64,000 bases of DNA, taken from assembly GCF_015557635.1 (NCBI RefSeq), contig NZ_JADNOP010000003.1, positions 203,119 through 267,118 on the forward strand, read 5' to 3'. The notes under the pieces are model-generated. The model made no database searches. It saw nothing but the letters and a program-made list of their open reading frames with translations, and had not been told where the DNA came from. Below, in pieces: positions 35,076 to 43,095 of the stretch. The DNA is from Fusicatenibacter saccharivorans (GTDB lineage: Bacteria > Bacillota > Clostridia > Lachnospirales > Lachnospiraceae). Both the position numbers and the translations under genes were made by a program. Each line of letters starts with the position of its first letter. Position 1 is the first letter of the stretch.

Positions 35076-35639
35076 ATGGAAAAACATATTCAGCTGCCTT
35101 TAACAGAAGAACTGGCAAAAACACTGCATGCCGGAGATACTGTATATCTTTCCGGAACCATCTATACCTCCCGTGACGCAGGCCACAAGAGAATGTGTGA
35201 AGCGCTCGCAAGAGGAGAAAAAATCCCGTTTGATCCGACAGACGCTACGATTTACTACGTAGGACCGACCCCTGCAAAACCAGGCCAGGTCATCGGATCT
35301 GCAGGTCCTACCACCAGCGGCCGTATGGATGCGTATGCTCCAACCATGATGTCCGTAGGCGCAAGAGGAATGATCGGTAAAGGCGCACGTCTTCCGGAAG
35401 TGGTAGAAGCCATGAAGAAATATCATGGCGTATACTTCGGAGCCATCGGCGGAGCCGGCGCACTGCTTGCAAAATGCATCAAAAAAGCAGAGCTGATCGC
35501 ATACGAAGATCTCGGCGCAGAGGCACTTCGCCGTCTGGAAGTAGAAGATATGCCACTGTTTGTTATTATCGACAGCTACGGAAACAATCTGTATGAGATG
35601 GGAAGAAAAGAATACTTAGAAGCGCATAAAGAAGACTAA
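35076..35639 (+). CDS. Fumarate hydratase (class I) beta subunit
   Basis: C-terminal half of the two-subunit class I fumarase, 187 residues. Typical motifs are LSGTIYTSRDAGHKRM, YYVGPTPAKPGQVIGSAGPTTS and the GKGARLPEVVEAMKKY/GAIGGAGAL region that forms the substrate pocket. GGAGGTGATC precedes the start, overlapping the end of the alpha gene, so the subunits are translationally coupled. Confidence 0.95.
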   Translation: MEKHIQLPLTEELAKTLHAGDTVYLSGTIYTSRDAGHKRMCEALARGEKIPFDPTDATIYYVGPTPAKPGQVIGSAGPTTSGRMDAYAPTMMSVGARGMIGKGARLPEVVEAMKKYHGVYFGAIGGAGALLAKCIKKAELIAYEDLGAEALRRLEVEDMPLFVIIDSYGNNLYEMGRKEYLEAHKED

Positions 35640-35700
35640 ATGTTACGTTTCGCCGGGTATCTGTGAATGATGATAACGACGAAATACAAGAGAGACCATA

Positions 35701-35730
35701 GAGCTGTCTGAAAAAATCAGACAGCTCTTA
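35701..35730 (+). terminator. Hairpin terminator after fumarase genes
   Basis: GAGCTGTCTGA and TCAGACAGCTC form a perfect 11-bp stem around AAAAA, followed by a short TT. The only strong candidate to end the hdr-flx-frd-fum transcript. Confidence 0.7.
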
Positions 35731-35805
35731 AGCTGAAAAGACATCAGGGCATTAACACTTGCAAGCGACTTTCGGCAGAAAAAGAAATGAAAGAGGAAGA
35801 AAAAC

Positions 35806-36126
35806 ATGACTGTAGAAATGATAAGCCACTTACTGGAAGCACTGATGATCCTGTGCTTTGGCCTGTCCTGGCCGCTGTCCATTTATAAATCTTGGACTTC
35901 AAGAACAGCAAAAGGAAAGAGCCTTTACTTTGAGGTGTTCATCTGGATCGGATATATTTTCGGTATTGCCAACAAATTTATCAGCTATATGAACAACCCG
36001 GACAAAGACTGGATCTTTTTCCTTGCATGGGCTTTCTATTTCCTGAACATTGCAGAGATCACCGTAGATATGGTGCTGTACTTCCGCAATGTGAAGCTGG
36101 ATAAGAAAAGAGAAGCAGAGAAATAA
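35806..36126 (+). CDS. Small PQ-loop/SemiSWEET-like membrane protein
   Basis: A 106-residue protein with about three membrane helices and a positively charged tail. The segment CFGLSWPLSIYKSWTSRTAKGKS matches the PQ-loop style of a three-helix SemiSWEET/PQ-loop unit, with WP in place of PQ. SemiSWEETs transport small sugars as dimers; function here is unproven. AGAGGAAG precedes the ATG. It lies between two terminators, so it is transcribed alone. Confidence 0.65.
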   Translation: MTVEMISHLLEALMILCFGLSWPLSIYKSWTSRTAKGKSLYFEVFIWIGYIFGIANKFISYMNNPDKDWIFFLAWAFYFLNIAEITVDMVLYFRNVKLDKKREAEK

Positions 36127-36147
36127 GACAGCGGAATACAGTTAAAC

Positions 36148-36196
36148 GAATCCCCGTCCGTGCGGCAGATTATGCTGCATGGGCGGGGATTCTTAC
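36148..36196 (+). terminator. Intrinsic terminator after PQ-loop gene
   Basis: GAATCCCCGTCC pairs with GGGCGGGGATTC, with an inner GCGGCAG/CTGCAT hairpin, followed by TTACGTTT. Confidence 0.8.
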
Positions 36197-36232
36197 GTTT
36201 GTCTTAAGTTGCCTTACGATTTCTAAGATGGA

Positions 36233-36262
36233 TTGCATGGTGGGGAGATCGTTTGATATAAT
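36233..36262 (+). promoter_or_regulatory. Promoter of the lipoprotein gene
   Basis: TTGCAT at 36233-36238, 18-base spacer, TATAAT at 36257-36262. Confidence 0.7.
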
Positions 36263-36307
36263 GGGAGTATCAGAAACGAAAGCCAAAAATCGGAAGGGAG
36301 GATTTTT

Positions 36308-37267
36308 ATGAGACGGTATGCATGGGTAACAGCAGTGTGTCTGGCGGCACTGATGGCAAGCGGATGCGGAAATCAGACAGGGCAGGAAACCAAACAAAAT
36401 TCGGTGAGCGTATCGGAGAGTGCAGCATCCGGTGAACCAGAGGCAAAATCAGATGATGTGGGATCGGATGGAGATGCGGTGAAAGAGGCCGGGGATGGTT
36501 TGGAGAACGACGAAGAAGGAAAAAACGAAAAAGGAGCTTCCGCCGTAAAACTGGAAGAGGGAGAAATCTACCGGGATGATCTGGACGGGGATGCGTCAGA
36601 GGAAGAAGTTTCTTTTTCTTTTGAGGGTGATGGGAAAAATGGTCATGACTTCGAAAACTATAAGTATATTCTGACGCTCAACTATGGAGAGCATGTGAAG
36701 CAGTTCGAGATCCTGGGCGGATATGAAGCAACCTGGATAATACGAACAAAGAGTGGTGGCCACTATTTGTATCAGGAATCGTATCACGAAGACGGACTAT
36801 ATTCGGTAACCGTTTTCCGGGTATCATCGGATGAAGCTGTGGACCTTGGCTGTCTGGATGGAAGAATTGGAGATAACGGTATAGAAGATGTCAATGCGTT
36901 TTCCTGGGTGGAAAGAATCAATCTGCTGGGAACGTATAAAGGGGAACGGAATGTCGGGATCGGAAGCGAGGGGCTCCCGGAGGCGAAAGAAGATGCGTGG
37001 AAAATTATCTGGGACAAAAAACCGCTCGTTCTGAAGCAGGAACTGGAAGTTATCGTTCAAAACGAAGACGGAAGCACAGAAAACAGAGTCCTTCCGGCAG
37101 GTACGGAACTGATCCCACAGGAAACCGATAAAGAAACGTATCTGGATGCAGAAACTTCGTATGGAACACAGTGCCGGATTGAAGTGGAGACAGAAGACGG
37201 ATATACTTATATGATTCACGGGGTAGATGAGCATGCATATTTTGCAGATCTTCCGTATGCCGGATAA
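36308..37267 (+). CDS. Putative lipoprotein of unknown function
   Basis: A 319-residue exported protein. The signal sequence ends in a lipobox, LMASGC, with Cys20 as the expected lipidated residue. Residues 21-85 are a low-complexity acidic Ser/Gly/Glu linker. The rest resembles no family I can name, though DDLDGDASEEEVSF recalls calcium-binding or dockerin-like acidic loops, and beta-rich segments follow. AGGGAGG precedes the start. Monocistronic by its flanking promoter and terminators. Confidence 0.7.
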   Translation: MRRYAWVTAVCLAALMASGCGNQTGQETKQNSVSVSESAASGEPEAKSDDVGSDGDAVKEAGDGLENDEEGKNEKGASAVKLEEGEIYRDDLDGDASEEEVSFSFEGDGKNGHDFENYKYILTLNYGEHVKQFEILGGYEATWIIRTKSGGHYLYQESYHEDGLYSVTVFRVSSDEAVDLGCLDGRIGDNGIEDVNAFSWVERINLLGTYKGERNVGIGSEGLPEAKEDAWKIIWDKKPLVLKQELEVIVQNEDGSTENRVLPAGTELIPQETDKETYLDAETSYGTQCRIEVETEDGYTYMIHGVDEHAYFADLPYAG

Positions 37268-37329
37268 AGCCGCGAAAAGAAGGGATTGCAGGAACGGGAA
37301 AAGAACGGTATACTGTGTATAGAATCTGC

Positions 37330-37360
37330 TTGACTTAAAGTGCACTTTATAGTTTAGAAT
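37330..37360 (+). promoter_or_regulatory. larBC promoter with 19-bp spacer and central palindrome
   Basis: TTGACT at 37330-37335 and TAGAAT at 37355-37360 are 19 bases apart, and the spacer contains a perfect 14-bp palindrome TAAAGTGCACTTTA (37336-37349). A long spacer with a central palindrome is the hallmark of MerR-family-regulated promoters. No merR gene is adjacent. Confidence 0.5.
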
Positions 37361-37433
37361 AAAGAAAGCTGGAGATTTGCGGTGTCAGAAAAGAGAAGGT
37401 TCTGACAAAGCAGAGGTTTCGGCTTTCTTTTTA
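37361..37433 (+). terminator. Terminator-like structured leader before larB
   Basis: AAAGAAAGC (37361-37369) pairs with GCTTTCTTT (37422-37430), followed by TTAT; inside, TGTCAGAA pairs perfectly with TTCTGACA. It may terminate the lipoprotein transcript or, since it begins right at the larBC promoter, act as an attenuator. Confidence 0.65.
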
Positions 37434-37489
37434 TGTTGTATTGTATGTGGGTGTGAAAAAAAGGAAAAAACGAAAACGAGGTGAATGCT

Positions 37490-38242
37490 TTGGAGGCAAG
37501 AGAGGTATTAGAAAAAGTAAAAAACAACGAAATTTCGATCGAGGAGGCAGAAAAATATTTCAAAAAAGAGCCATTCGAGGAGATGGGATATGCGAAGCTG
37601 GATACGCACCGTGAAATCCGGAGCGGATTTGCGGAGGTCATTTTCTGTGCACGGAAGGCGGATGAACATCTGCTGAAGATTTTTACGCGTCTGTATGAGC
37701 AGGATGGGGAGGTCTTCGGAACGAGAGCCAGTGAGCATCAGTATGAGCTGATCCGGGAAAAGTTTCCGGAAGTGGTGTATGATCCGCTGTCCCATATTTT
37801 GAAAATAGAAAAAAAAGACAAGAAGCGGATCGGCAAAATCGCCGTCTGCACGGCTGGAACCGCGGATATTTCCGTTGCCGAGGAGGCGGCGCAGACCGCA
37901 GAATACTTTGGTGCAAACGTTGAGCGTATCTACGATGTCGGTGTGAGCGGTATCCACCGCCTGCTGTCGCGTCTCGATACGATTCAGAGCGCCAACTGCG
38001 TTGTAGCCGTTGCCGGTATGGAAGGAGCGCTGGCAAGCGTGCTCGGCGGCCTGGTGGATAAGCCTGTCATCGCAGTTCCGACCTCTGTGGGCTACGGGGC
38101 CAGTATGAACGGTCTTTCGGCACTGCTTACGATGATTAATTCCTGTGCGAACGGAATTGCTGTCGTAAACATCGACAACGGTTATGGGGCCGGATATATT
38201 GCAACACAGATTAACAGAATGGGGGTGCATAAAGATGAGTAA
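37490..38242 (+). CDS. larB: Nickel-pincer cofactor biosynthesis protein LarB
   Basis: LarB carboxylates and hydrolyses nicotinic acid adenine dinucleotide in the first step of nickel-pincer nucleotide cofactor synthesis. The 250 residues have a helical N-terminus and a PurE-like C-terminal domain (AVCTAGTADISVAEEAAQTAEYFG; GMEGALASVLGGLVDKPVIAVPTSVGYG). I place the start at TTG 37490, which has GAGGTGA 5-8 bases upstream; GTG at 37481 is an alternative without a well-spaced site. It overlaps larC by 8 bases. Confidence 0.93.
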   Translation: MEAREVLEKVKNNEISIEEAEKYFKKEPFEEMGYAKLDTHREIRSGFAEVIFCARKADEHLLKIFTRLYEQDGEVFGTRASEHQYELIREKFPEVVYDPLSHILKIEKKDKKRIGKIAVCTAGTADISVAEEAAQTAEYFGANVERIYDVGVSGIHRLLSRLDTIQSANCVVAVAGMEGALASVLGGLVDKPVIAVPTSVGYGASMNGLSALLTMINSCANGIAVVNIDNGYGAGYIATQINRMGVHKDE

Positions 38243-39617
38243 AAGTTTATATCTGGAGTGCGGGAGCGGAATCAGCGGGGATATGACCGTTGCGGCTCTG
38301 CTCGATCTGGGAGCAGACCAGGAGGTACTGGAGAAGGCACTGGCAAGCCTTCAGCTGCCGGGATACAAAGCTGCCGTTACGAGAGTGAAAAAATCGGGGC
38401 TGGATGCCTGCGACTTCAATGTCATTCTGGATGCGGAGCATGAGAACCACGATCATGATATGGCGTATCTGCATGGGGATATGGCGGAAGTGCATGCGCA
38501 TGGAGAGGAGCATGTACACCATCATGAGCATATGCACGATCATGAGTATGTACACAAGCACGAGCATACGCACGATCATGAGCATGTACATGACCAGAAA
38601 CATACACACAGCCATGACCAGGAACACGCAGGAGAGCATCATCACCATCATGAGCACCGCGGCCTGCCGGAGATTCTTGCCATTATCCGCCGCGGTGATC
38701 TGACACCGGGAGCGAGAGCTCTGGCAGAGCGGATTTTCCAGATTCTTGCAGAAGCAGAAGCAAAAGCGCACGGTGTGCCGCTCGATCAGGTGCATTTTCA
38801 CGAGGTAGGAGCGGTCGATTCCATTGTAGATATTGTTGCCGCCGCCGTCTGCCTGGACAACCTGGCGCCGGACGAGGTGATTGTGACGGGGCTCTGCGAG
38901 GGAAGCGGTTTTATCCGATGCCAGCATGGACTGATCCCGGTTCCGGTACCGGCCGTTTTAAATATCGTGCAGACGCACGGCCTGACGCTTATTCCAACCG
39001 GAATCAAGGGCGAGCTTGTTACACCGACCGGTGCAGCTATTGTTGCTGCTATCCGAACAAAAGAGAAACTTCCGTCCTCATTTAAATGCACGAAAACAGG
39101 TCTTGGAGCCGGAAAACGGACGTATGAGCGGCCGTCACTTTTACGGGCTATGATGCTGGAAACCGAGGAAAATGACGAAAAAGATACGATCTGGAAGCTG
39201 GAATGCAATATCGACGACTGCACCGGTGAGGCACTCGGTTACTGTATGGGAAAACTGCTGCAGGCAGGTGCAAGGGATGTTCATTATATTCCGGTCTATA
39301 TGAAGAAAAACCGTCCAGCATATCAGCTGGATGTGATCTGCGAGGAAGAAAAGCGGGAAACACTGGAGAATATTATTTTCACGGAGACAACCACGATCGG
39401 AATCCGTCGCTGCCAGATGGAGCGTACCGTGATGAAACGCGAATTTGCAACGATCACGACCGAATACGGGGATGCCGCTGTCAAGATCTGCCGTCATGGA
39501 GAGATAGAAAAAGTTTACCCGGAGTACGAGAGTGCCGCACTCATTGCTGAAAAAAGCGGTATGCCGGTTGGTGAGGCCGGTGCGTGGATCGTACAGAAAT
39601 ATAAAGAAGGAAAGTAA
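38235..39617 (+). CDS. larC: Nickel-pincer cofactor biosynthesis protein LarC, His-rich
   Basis: LarC is the nickel insertase (cyclometallase) that completes the pincer cofactor. The start MSKSLYLECGSGISGDM follows GGGGGTG within larB. The 460-residue protein is one continuous reading, whereas Lactobacillus plantarum makes it by frameshifting between larC1 and larC2. Residues 69-142 are extremely His-rich (about 30 His, repeating H-[DE]-H units), likely a nickel store or chelator. The conserved GLPEILAIIRRGDL...VHFHEVGAVDSIVDIV segment follows. No larA or larE lies in the window. Confidence 0.93.
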   Translation: MSKSLYLECGSGISGDMTVAALLDLGADQEVLEKALASLQLPGYKAAVTRVKKSGLDACDFNVILDAEHENHDHDMAYLHGDMAEVHAHGEEHVHHHEHMHDHEYVHKHEHTHDHEHVHDQKHTHSHDQEHAGEHHHHHEHRGLPEILAIIRRGDLTPGARALAERIFQILAEAEAKAHGVPLDQVHFHEVGAVDSIVDIVAAAVCLDNLAPDEVIVTGLCEGSGFIRCQHGLIPVPVPAVLNIVQTHGLTLIPTGIKGELVTPTGAAIVAAIRTKEKLPSSFKCTKTGLGAGKRTYERPSLLRAMMLETEENDEKDTIWKLECNIDDCTGEALGYCMGKLLQAGARDVHYIPVYMKKNRPAYQLDVICEEEKRETLENIIFTETTTIGIRRCQMERTVMKREFATITTEYGDAAVKICRHGEIEKVYPEYESAALIAEKSGMPVGEAGAWIVQKYKEGK

Positions 39618-39622
39618 AAAAC

Positions 39623-40804
39623 ATGAGATATTTGAAACCACATTTTTACGATCAGTTTACATGCACAGCAGGAGATTGTCCGGATACCTGCTGCGCCGGC
39701 TGGCAGATTGTGATCGACGAGGATTCTCTGGAGCGGTACGGAAAGGAGCAGGGCGAGTTTGGAAAACGTCTGCGCAATTCCATCGACTGGGAAGAGGAGT
39801 GTTTCTATCAGAAGAACCGCCGCTGTGCTTTTTTGAATGATGAGAATCTCTGTGACCTCTACAAGGCACTGGGCCCGGATGCGCTTTGCGATACGTGCCG
39901 TCTGTACCCGAGACATACGGAAGAATATGAGGGACTGCGGGAGCTTTCCCTGTCCCTTTCCTGCCCGGAGGCGGCGCGAATCATTCTGTCCTGCCAGGAG
40001 CCGGTGCGCTTCCTTGCGGAGGAGACCGACGAGGAGGATGATTTCGAAGAGTTCGATTTCATGATGTTCTCGCAGCTGGAAGATACCAGAGATGTTCTGT
40101 TCAAAATTCTGCAGAACCGTACGATGCCGCTGCAGGAGCGCATGAGGGCGGCGGAACAGCTTGCCGAACAGTATCAGATCTGCATGGAAGAACAGCGGGA
40201 ATACGATATTGATGATCTGCTTCGGAAATATGAGAAGCATTTGGAAGAGGGAACCTTAAGCGAGTGCGCGGCGGAAAGTCTGGCCCAAAAAGGTGTGGAC
40301 GCTGCGGGATTCCACGTATGGGAACGTCAGAGAAAAGAACTGGCTGTTCTCCGAAGCCTCGAGCGCCTGCGCCCGGAATGGGATGAGGTGCTTGACGGTA
40401 CAGAAAAAGTGCTGTACCAGAATGGCGAATCTGCTTACCAGGCTATCTGTGAAGAATTCCACCGCACCTTTGGAGCGAAAAGCAGCCGTCGTGCCGAGTG
40501 GGAAAACATAGGCGAGCAGCTTCTGATGTTCTTCGTCTACACCTATTTCTGCGGTGCCGTCTACGATGATATGGTCTGTTCCAAAATGGAACTTGCCCTT
40601 TTCTCCGTTCGCTGGATCCAGGAAATCCTGCTTGCGCGGTGGCTGGAAAACGGAAAAACACTTTCCATGCATGACGTTGAGGAGCTTTCCTGGCGTTACG
40701 CACGCGAGGTTGAGCATTCCGACGATAACCTGAATGCGCTCGAGGACTGGCTGTTTGAGACTTACGCGCCGGAAGGATGTGTACTGGAAGAAGAACAGGA
40801 ATAG
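39623..40804 (+). CDS. Flagellin lysine-N-methylase-like protein (FliB family)
   Basis: A 393-residue protein of the FliB family, which in Salmonella methylates flagellin lysines. The N-terminal cysteine pattern CTAGDCPDTCCAGWQI, CAFL...CDLY and CDTCRLYPR is characteristic and suggests a metal or Fe-S site. The C-terminal half is helical with no recognised motif. No flagellar genes are in the window and the family is common in non-motile Clostridia, so the real target is uncertain. It starts 5 bases after larC. Confidence 0.82.
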   Translation: MRYLKPHFYDQFTCTAGDCPDTCCAGWQIVIDEDSLERYGKEQGEFGKRLRNSIDWEEECFYQKNRRCAFLNDENLCDLYKALGPDALCDTCRLYPRHTEEYEGLRELSLSLSCPEAARIILSCQEPVRFLAEETDEEDDFEEFDFMMFSQLEDTRDVLFKILQNRTMPLQERMRAAEQLAEQYQICMEEQREYDIDDLLRKYEKHLEEGTLSECAAESLAQKGVDAAGFHVWERQRKELAVLRSLERLRPEWDEVLDGTEKVLYQNGESAYQAICEEFHRTFGAKSSRRAEWENIGEQLLMFFVYTYFCGAVYDDMVCSKMELALFSVRWIQEILLARWLENGKTLSMHDVEELSWRYAREVEHSDDNLNALEDWLFETYAPEGCVLEEEQE

Positions 40805-40820
40805 AAGAGGAAGAAAAATC

Positions 40821-41309
40821 ATGCAGGAAAAGCAAAAGAAATAGATGCTGCGTATTGCGCTTTATCTGGTTGGAATTATTGTGCTGGCACTTGGCATCAC
40901 ATTGAAAACAAAGACGAACCTCGGCGTGTCGCCCATCATCTCCATTCCGTACGCTGTGGCACAGATTTTTGGCTATGAAACAGGAACGGCAGTCTTTGTG
41001 GCGTATCTGATCTTTATCGTATTACGGATTGTGCTGCTGAAAGGAAAATTTCCACCGTTCCAGCTCTTACAGGTTGCGGCCAGCTACCTGACCAGCGCCT
41101 TTATTACCATCTTTGACCGGGTTCTCCCGGTACCTGAACAGATGGGAAGCCGGCTTCTTGTCCTTGCCCTTGCTATCGGAATGATCGGTGCAGGACGACC
41201 GGTGGGAATCGGAATCGGCACTGTTGTAGCCATGGTCTGCACGGGAAGAGTGATCGCGCTGTTTAACCATTTTGGAAAGAAGAAAATAGAAGAAATCACA
41301 ATCGCATAG
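40821..41309 (+). pseudogene. Degraded YczE/YitT-like membrane protein gene
   Basis: The best ribosome site (AGAGGAAG) serves ATG 40821, but that frame meets TAG after seven codons (MQEKQKK-stop) and continues directly as MLRIALYLVGIIVLALG from ATG 40845, giving 154 residues. YczE-type proteins are usually over 200 residues; here the second half of the repeat, between GMIGAG and RPVGIGIGTV, appears to be deleted in frame. I infer an amber mutation plus internal deletion; reinitiation at 40845 could still give a short product. Confidence 0.55.
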
Positions 41310-41316
41310 CACGCCA

Positions 41317-41358
41317 ATACCCCTGTCGAAAAACCTTGAGTTTTCGGTGGGGGTTTGT
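41317..41358 (+). terminator. Terminator-like hairpin before the cytidylate-kinase-like gene
   Basis: CCCC-TG-TCGAAAA pairs with TTTTCGG-T-GGGG, followed by GTTTGTT. It overlaps the -35 of the next promoter. Confidence 0.55.
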
Positions 41359-41364
41359 TATAAT
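41336..41364 (+). promoter_or_regulatory. Sigma-A promoter of the cytidylate-kinase-like gene
   Basis: TTGAGT at 41336-41341, 17-base spacer, TATAAT at 41359-41364. Confidence 0.75.
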
Positions 41365-41446
41365 GAAAGACAGCGAAAGAAAAATTTTTTGATTTGTCAT
41401 AAGGCGTTTGTTTGCGTTATGAGAAGTGCGAAGGAGGAAGTGGCAA

Positions 41447-41932
41447 ATGAACTTAGTTATTACGATGAGCCGCCGGTTTGGCACAGGGGCGAGTATTATT
41501 GCAAAAGAACTTTCCGAGAGACTGCATATCCCGGTATATGATAAGGACGATGTAGAGCACGGCATGCGTGAAAATGCCTTTGAATCTGAGGCGGATGCGA
41601 TCTGCGAACTGGCAAAACAGCCGTGTATTATTATTGGACGGTGCGCTTCGGAGTTTCTGAAAAATAAGAGCAACGTCATTAATATTTACGTTTGCGCGGA
41701 CAAAGAGGATCGCATCAATCGTATCATGAAGTTGTTTTCTCTGACAAGAGAAGCTGCTGAGGTGATGCTGGAAGAGACCGATAAGCAGCGTGCCGAGTAT
41801 TATTACAAGAATACCGGAAAAACATGGGGAGATGTGAATAACTATCATATGATCCTGAATACATCGGATCTTGGCATCGAGAACTGCGCAGATATTCTGA
41901 TGCGGTATTTTGAAATGAAAGATTATATCTAA
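41447..41932 (+). CDS. Cytidylate kinase-like P-loop protein
   Basis: A 161-residue protein of the cytidylate-kinase-like family common in Clostridia, distinct from the essential cmk. The start MNLVITMSRRFGTGASIIAKEL follows GAAGGAGGAAG. The P-loop is the family's shortened SRRFGTGAS form, followed by LHIPVYDKDDV. The helical lid is shorter than in the usual 200-residue members, yet ADKEDRINRIM and the C-terminal NYHMILNTSDLGIE segment are normal. The phosphorylated substrate is unknown. Confidence 0.78.
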   Translation: MNLVITMSRRFGTGASIIAKELSERLHIPVYDKDDVEHGMRENAFESEADAICELAKQPCIIIGRCASEFLKNKSNVINIYVCADKEDRINRIMKLFSLTREAAEVMLEETDKQRAEYYYKNTGKTWGDVNNYHMILNTSDLGIENCADILMRYFEMKDYI

Positions 41933-41960
41933 ACGAGATACAGAAAAAGTAAGAGATTAT

Positions 41961-42003
41961 AAAAAATCAGGTGTTTCCCAAAAAGAGAAGCACCTGATTT
42001 TTT
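41961..42003. terminator. Bidirectional terminator
   Basis: AAAAAATCAGGTG pairs with CACCTGATTTTTT around a 17-base loop. It serves the gene on each side, which converge here. Confidence 0.9.
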
Positions 42004-42011
42004 GATCCCAT

Positions 42012-42800
42012 TTAGTAAGTCTGATACGTATTGCTGTAACTGCGGCCAGAGAAGTAATTCTGTTTCAGAACCAGAAACAGTTCGGCATCGGTTGCGTACT
42101 CATACGGATTCGCATAGAAGAGACCGACAAGACCGCAGGTGATGGAAGAGAGAATCTTCCATCCGATAAAGGAAAGATCCAGGATGAAGGCATTCATTTT
42201 TTCGCCATCCATCATTTCACGGCTGATCCGAAATGCGTCCTCTGTGGAAAGATCCGGGCAGTCGGCTAAAAGATACGGTACCATACGGTATTCATAAGAT
42301 TTTACAATTCCAGGAATAATAAGAAGCAGCGACCAGAGGAAAGTGTAAAGCTTCATCAAAAACAGAGTCCAGACTGTTTTTCCGTAGGTGCCATTCTGGA
42401 ATCCAGACAGCATATAGCCAAGTCCCGCTTTTTCCATTGAGTTTTCGATGAAAAACCTTGCGCCTCCGACTTCGAAGGGAGCCAGGATAAAAATGTCGAT
42501 GAGAATAAATGCAAGTCCGATGATAAGAAGCACAATACCACCGAAAACAGAAAAAACAAATTTAACCGGACCAAGCGGGGTGAATCTTTCAGCAAAAGAT
42601 GCAACATTAAGGTTATCGGAAGAAATGGTAAATCCGGATATACTGGACGTATTGTGCTGATTTCCATTATTGGAATTTCCGGAATTGGAAGTACCGCTTC
42701 CGACCAGCAGCGTCAGAATCAGGGCTGCTACCACACAGATCCAGTAATTGCGTAAAAATGCGGCTTTTCCGCGGGTTTTCAGTTGCTCTCGTGTCCACAT
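42012..42800 (-). CDS. DUF975 family membrane protein
   Basis: A 262-residue integral membrane protein starting MWTREQLKTRGKAAFLRNYW, the hallmark of the DUF975 family. It has about five or six helices; a polar Ser/Asn/Gly loop at residues 36-60 follows the first. Motifs include APFEVGGARFFIEN and the C-terminal EYRMVPYLLADCPDLSTEDAFRISREMM segment. Function is unknown. It has its own promoter, and GAGGGAGGTC precedes the start. Confidence 0.85.
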   Translation of the reverse strand: MWTREQLKTRGKAAFLRNYWICVVAALILTLLVGSGTSNSGNSNNGNQHNTSSISGFTISSDNLNVASFAERFTPLGPVKFVFSVFGGIVLLIIGLAFILIDIFILAPFEVGGARFFIENSMEKAGLGYMLSGFQNGTYGKTVWTLFLMKLYTFLWSLLLIIPGIVKSYEYRMVPYLLADCPDLSTEDAFRISREMMDGEKMNAFILDLSFIGWKILSSITCGLVGLFYANPYEYATDAELFLVLKQNYFSGRSYSNTYQTY

Positions 42801-42859
42801 AAAAAGACCTCCCTCTTAATGTAAGTGTAAACAGCAGACAATTCTGCCAAGTCACGATT

Positions 42860-42888
42860 ATCTTACCATGGAGCAGGTGAAACATCAA
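42860..42888 (-). promoter_or_regulatory. Promoter of the DUF975 gene
   Basis: On the minus strand, TTGATG (42883-42888) and TAAGAT (42860-42865) are 17 bases apart. Confidence 0.55.
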
Positions 42889-42963
42889 GACAGCTTAAGG
42901 AAAGTTTAAGAAATTGGCAGAAAGATTAAAGTGGAAATGTGCATTCTTAAATAAAGATTTTAC

Positions 42964-42992
42964 TTGTGAAGCGGGGATGAATGTGCTATAAT
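42964..42992 (+). promoter_or_regulatory. Promoter of the RelA/SpoT-like gene
   Basis: TTGTGA at 42964-42969, 17-base spacer, TATAAT at 42987-42992. The transcript would start near 42999. Confidence 0.75.
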
Positions 42993-43004
42993 CTCTCCGG
43001 TGCG

Positions 43005-43046
43005 TCAGAACGCAGCGGGGCCGGGTTTCTCCGGGGTGCGTTCTGA
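43005..43046 (+). other. 5' leader hairpin of the RelA/SpoT-like gene
   Basis: TCAGAACGCA and TGCGTTCTGA form a perfect 10-bp stem around a G/C-rich 22-base loop, followed by eight A, not T. It lies only a few bases after the predicted transcription start, so it probably protects or regulates the mRNA 5' end. Confidence 0.6.
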
Positions 43047-43095
43047 AAAAAAAGAAACCTGTACGTTGAATTGACAAAGAGAGCGAGGAATTTAC

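Noticed and set aside
38440-38660. Separate repeat element or CRISPR-like array
   Set aside because: The repetitive CATGAGCA-type sequence is in frame and encodes the His-rich segment of LarC.
39623-40804. Evidence for motility from the FliB-like gene
   Set aside because: No other flagellar gene is present in the window and the family occurs in non-motile relatives.
43005-43054. Terminator for either strand
   Set aside because: On the plus strand the stem is followed by A8, and on the minus strand the T-run precedes the stem, so it works in neither direction.
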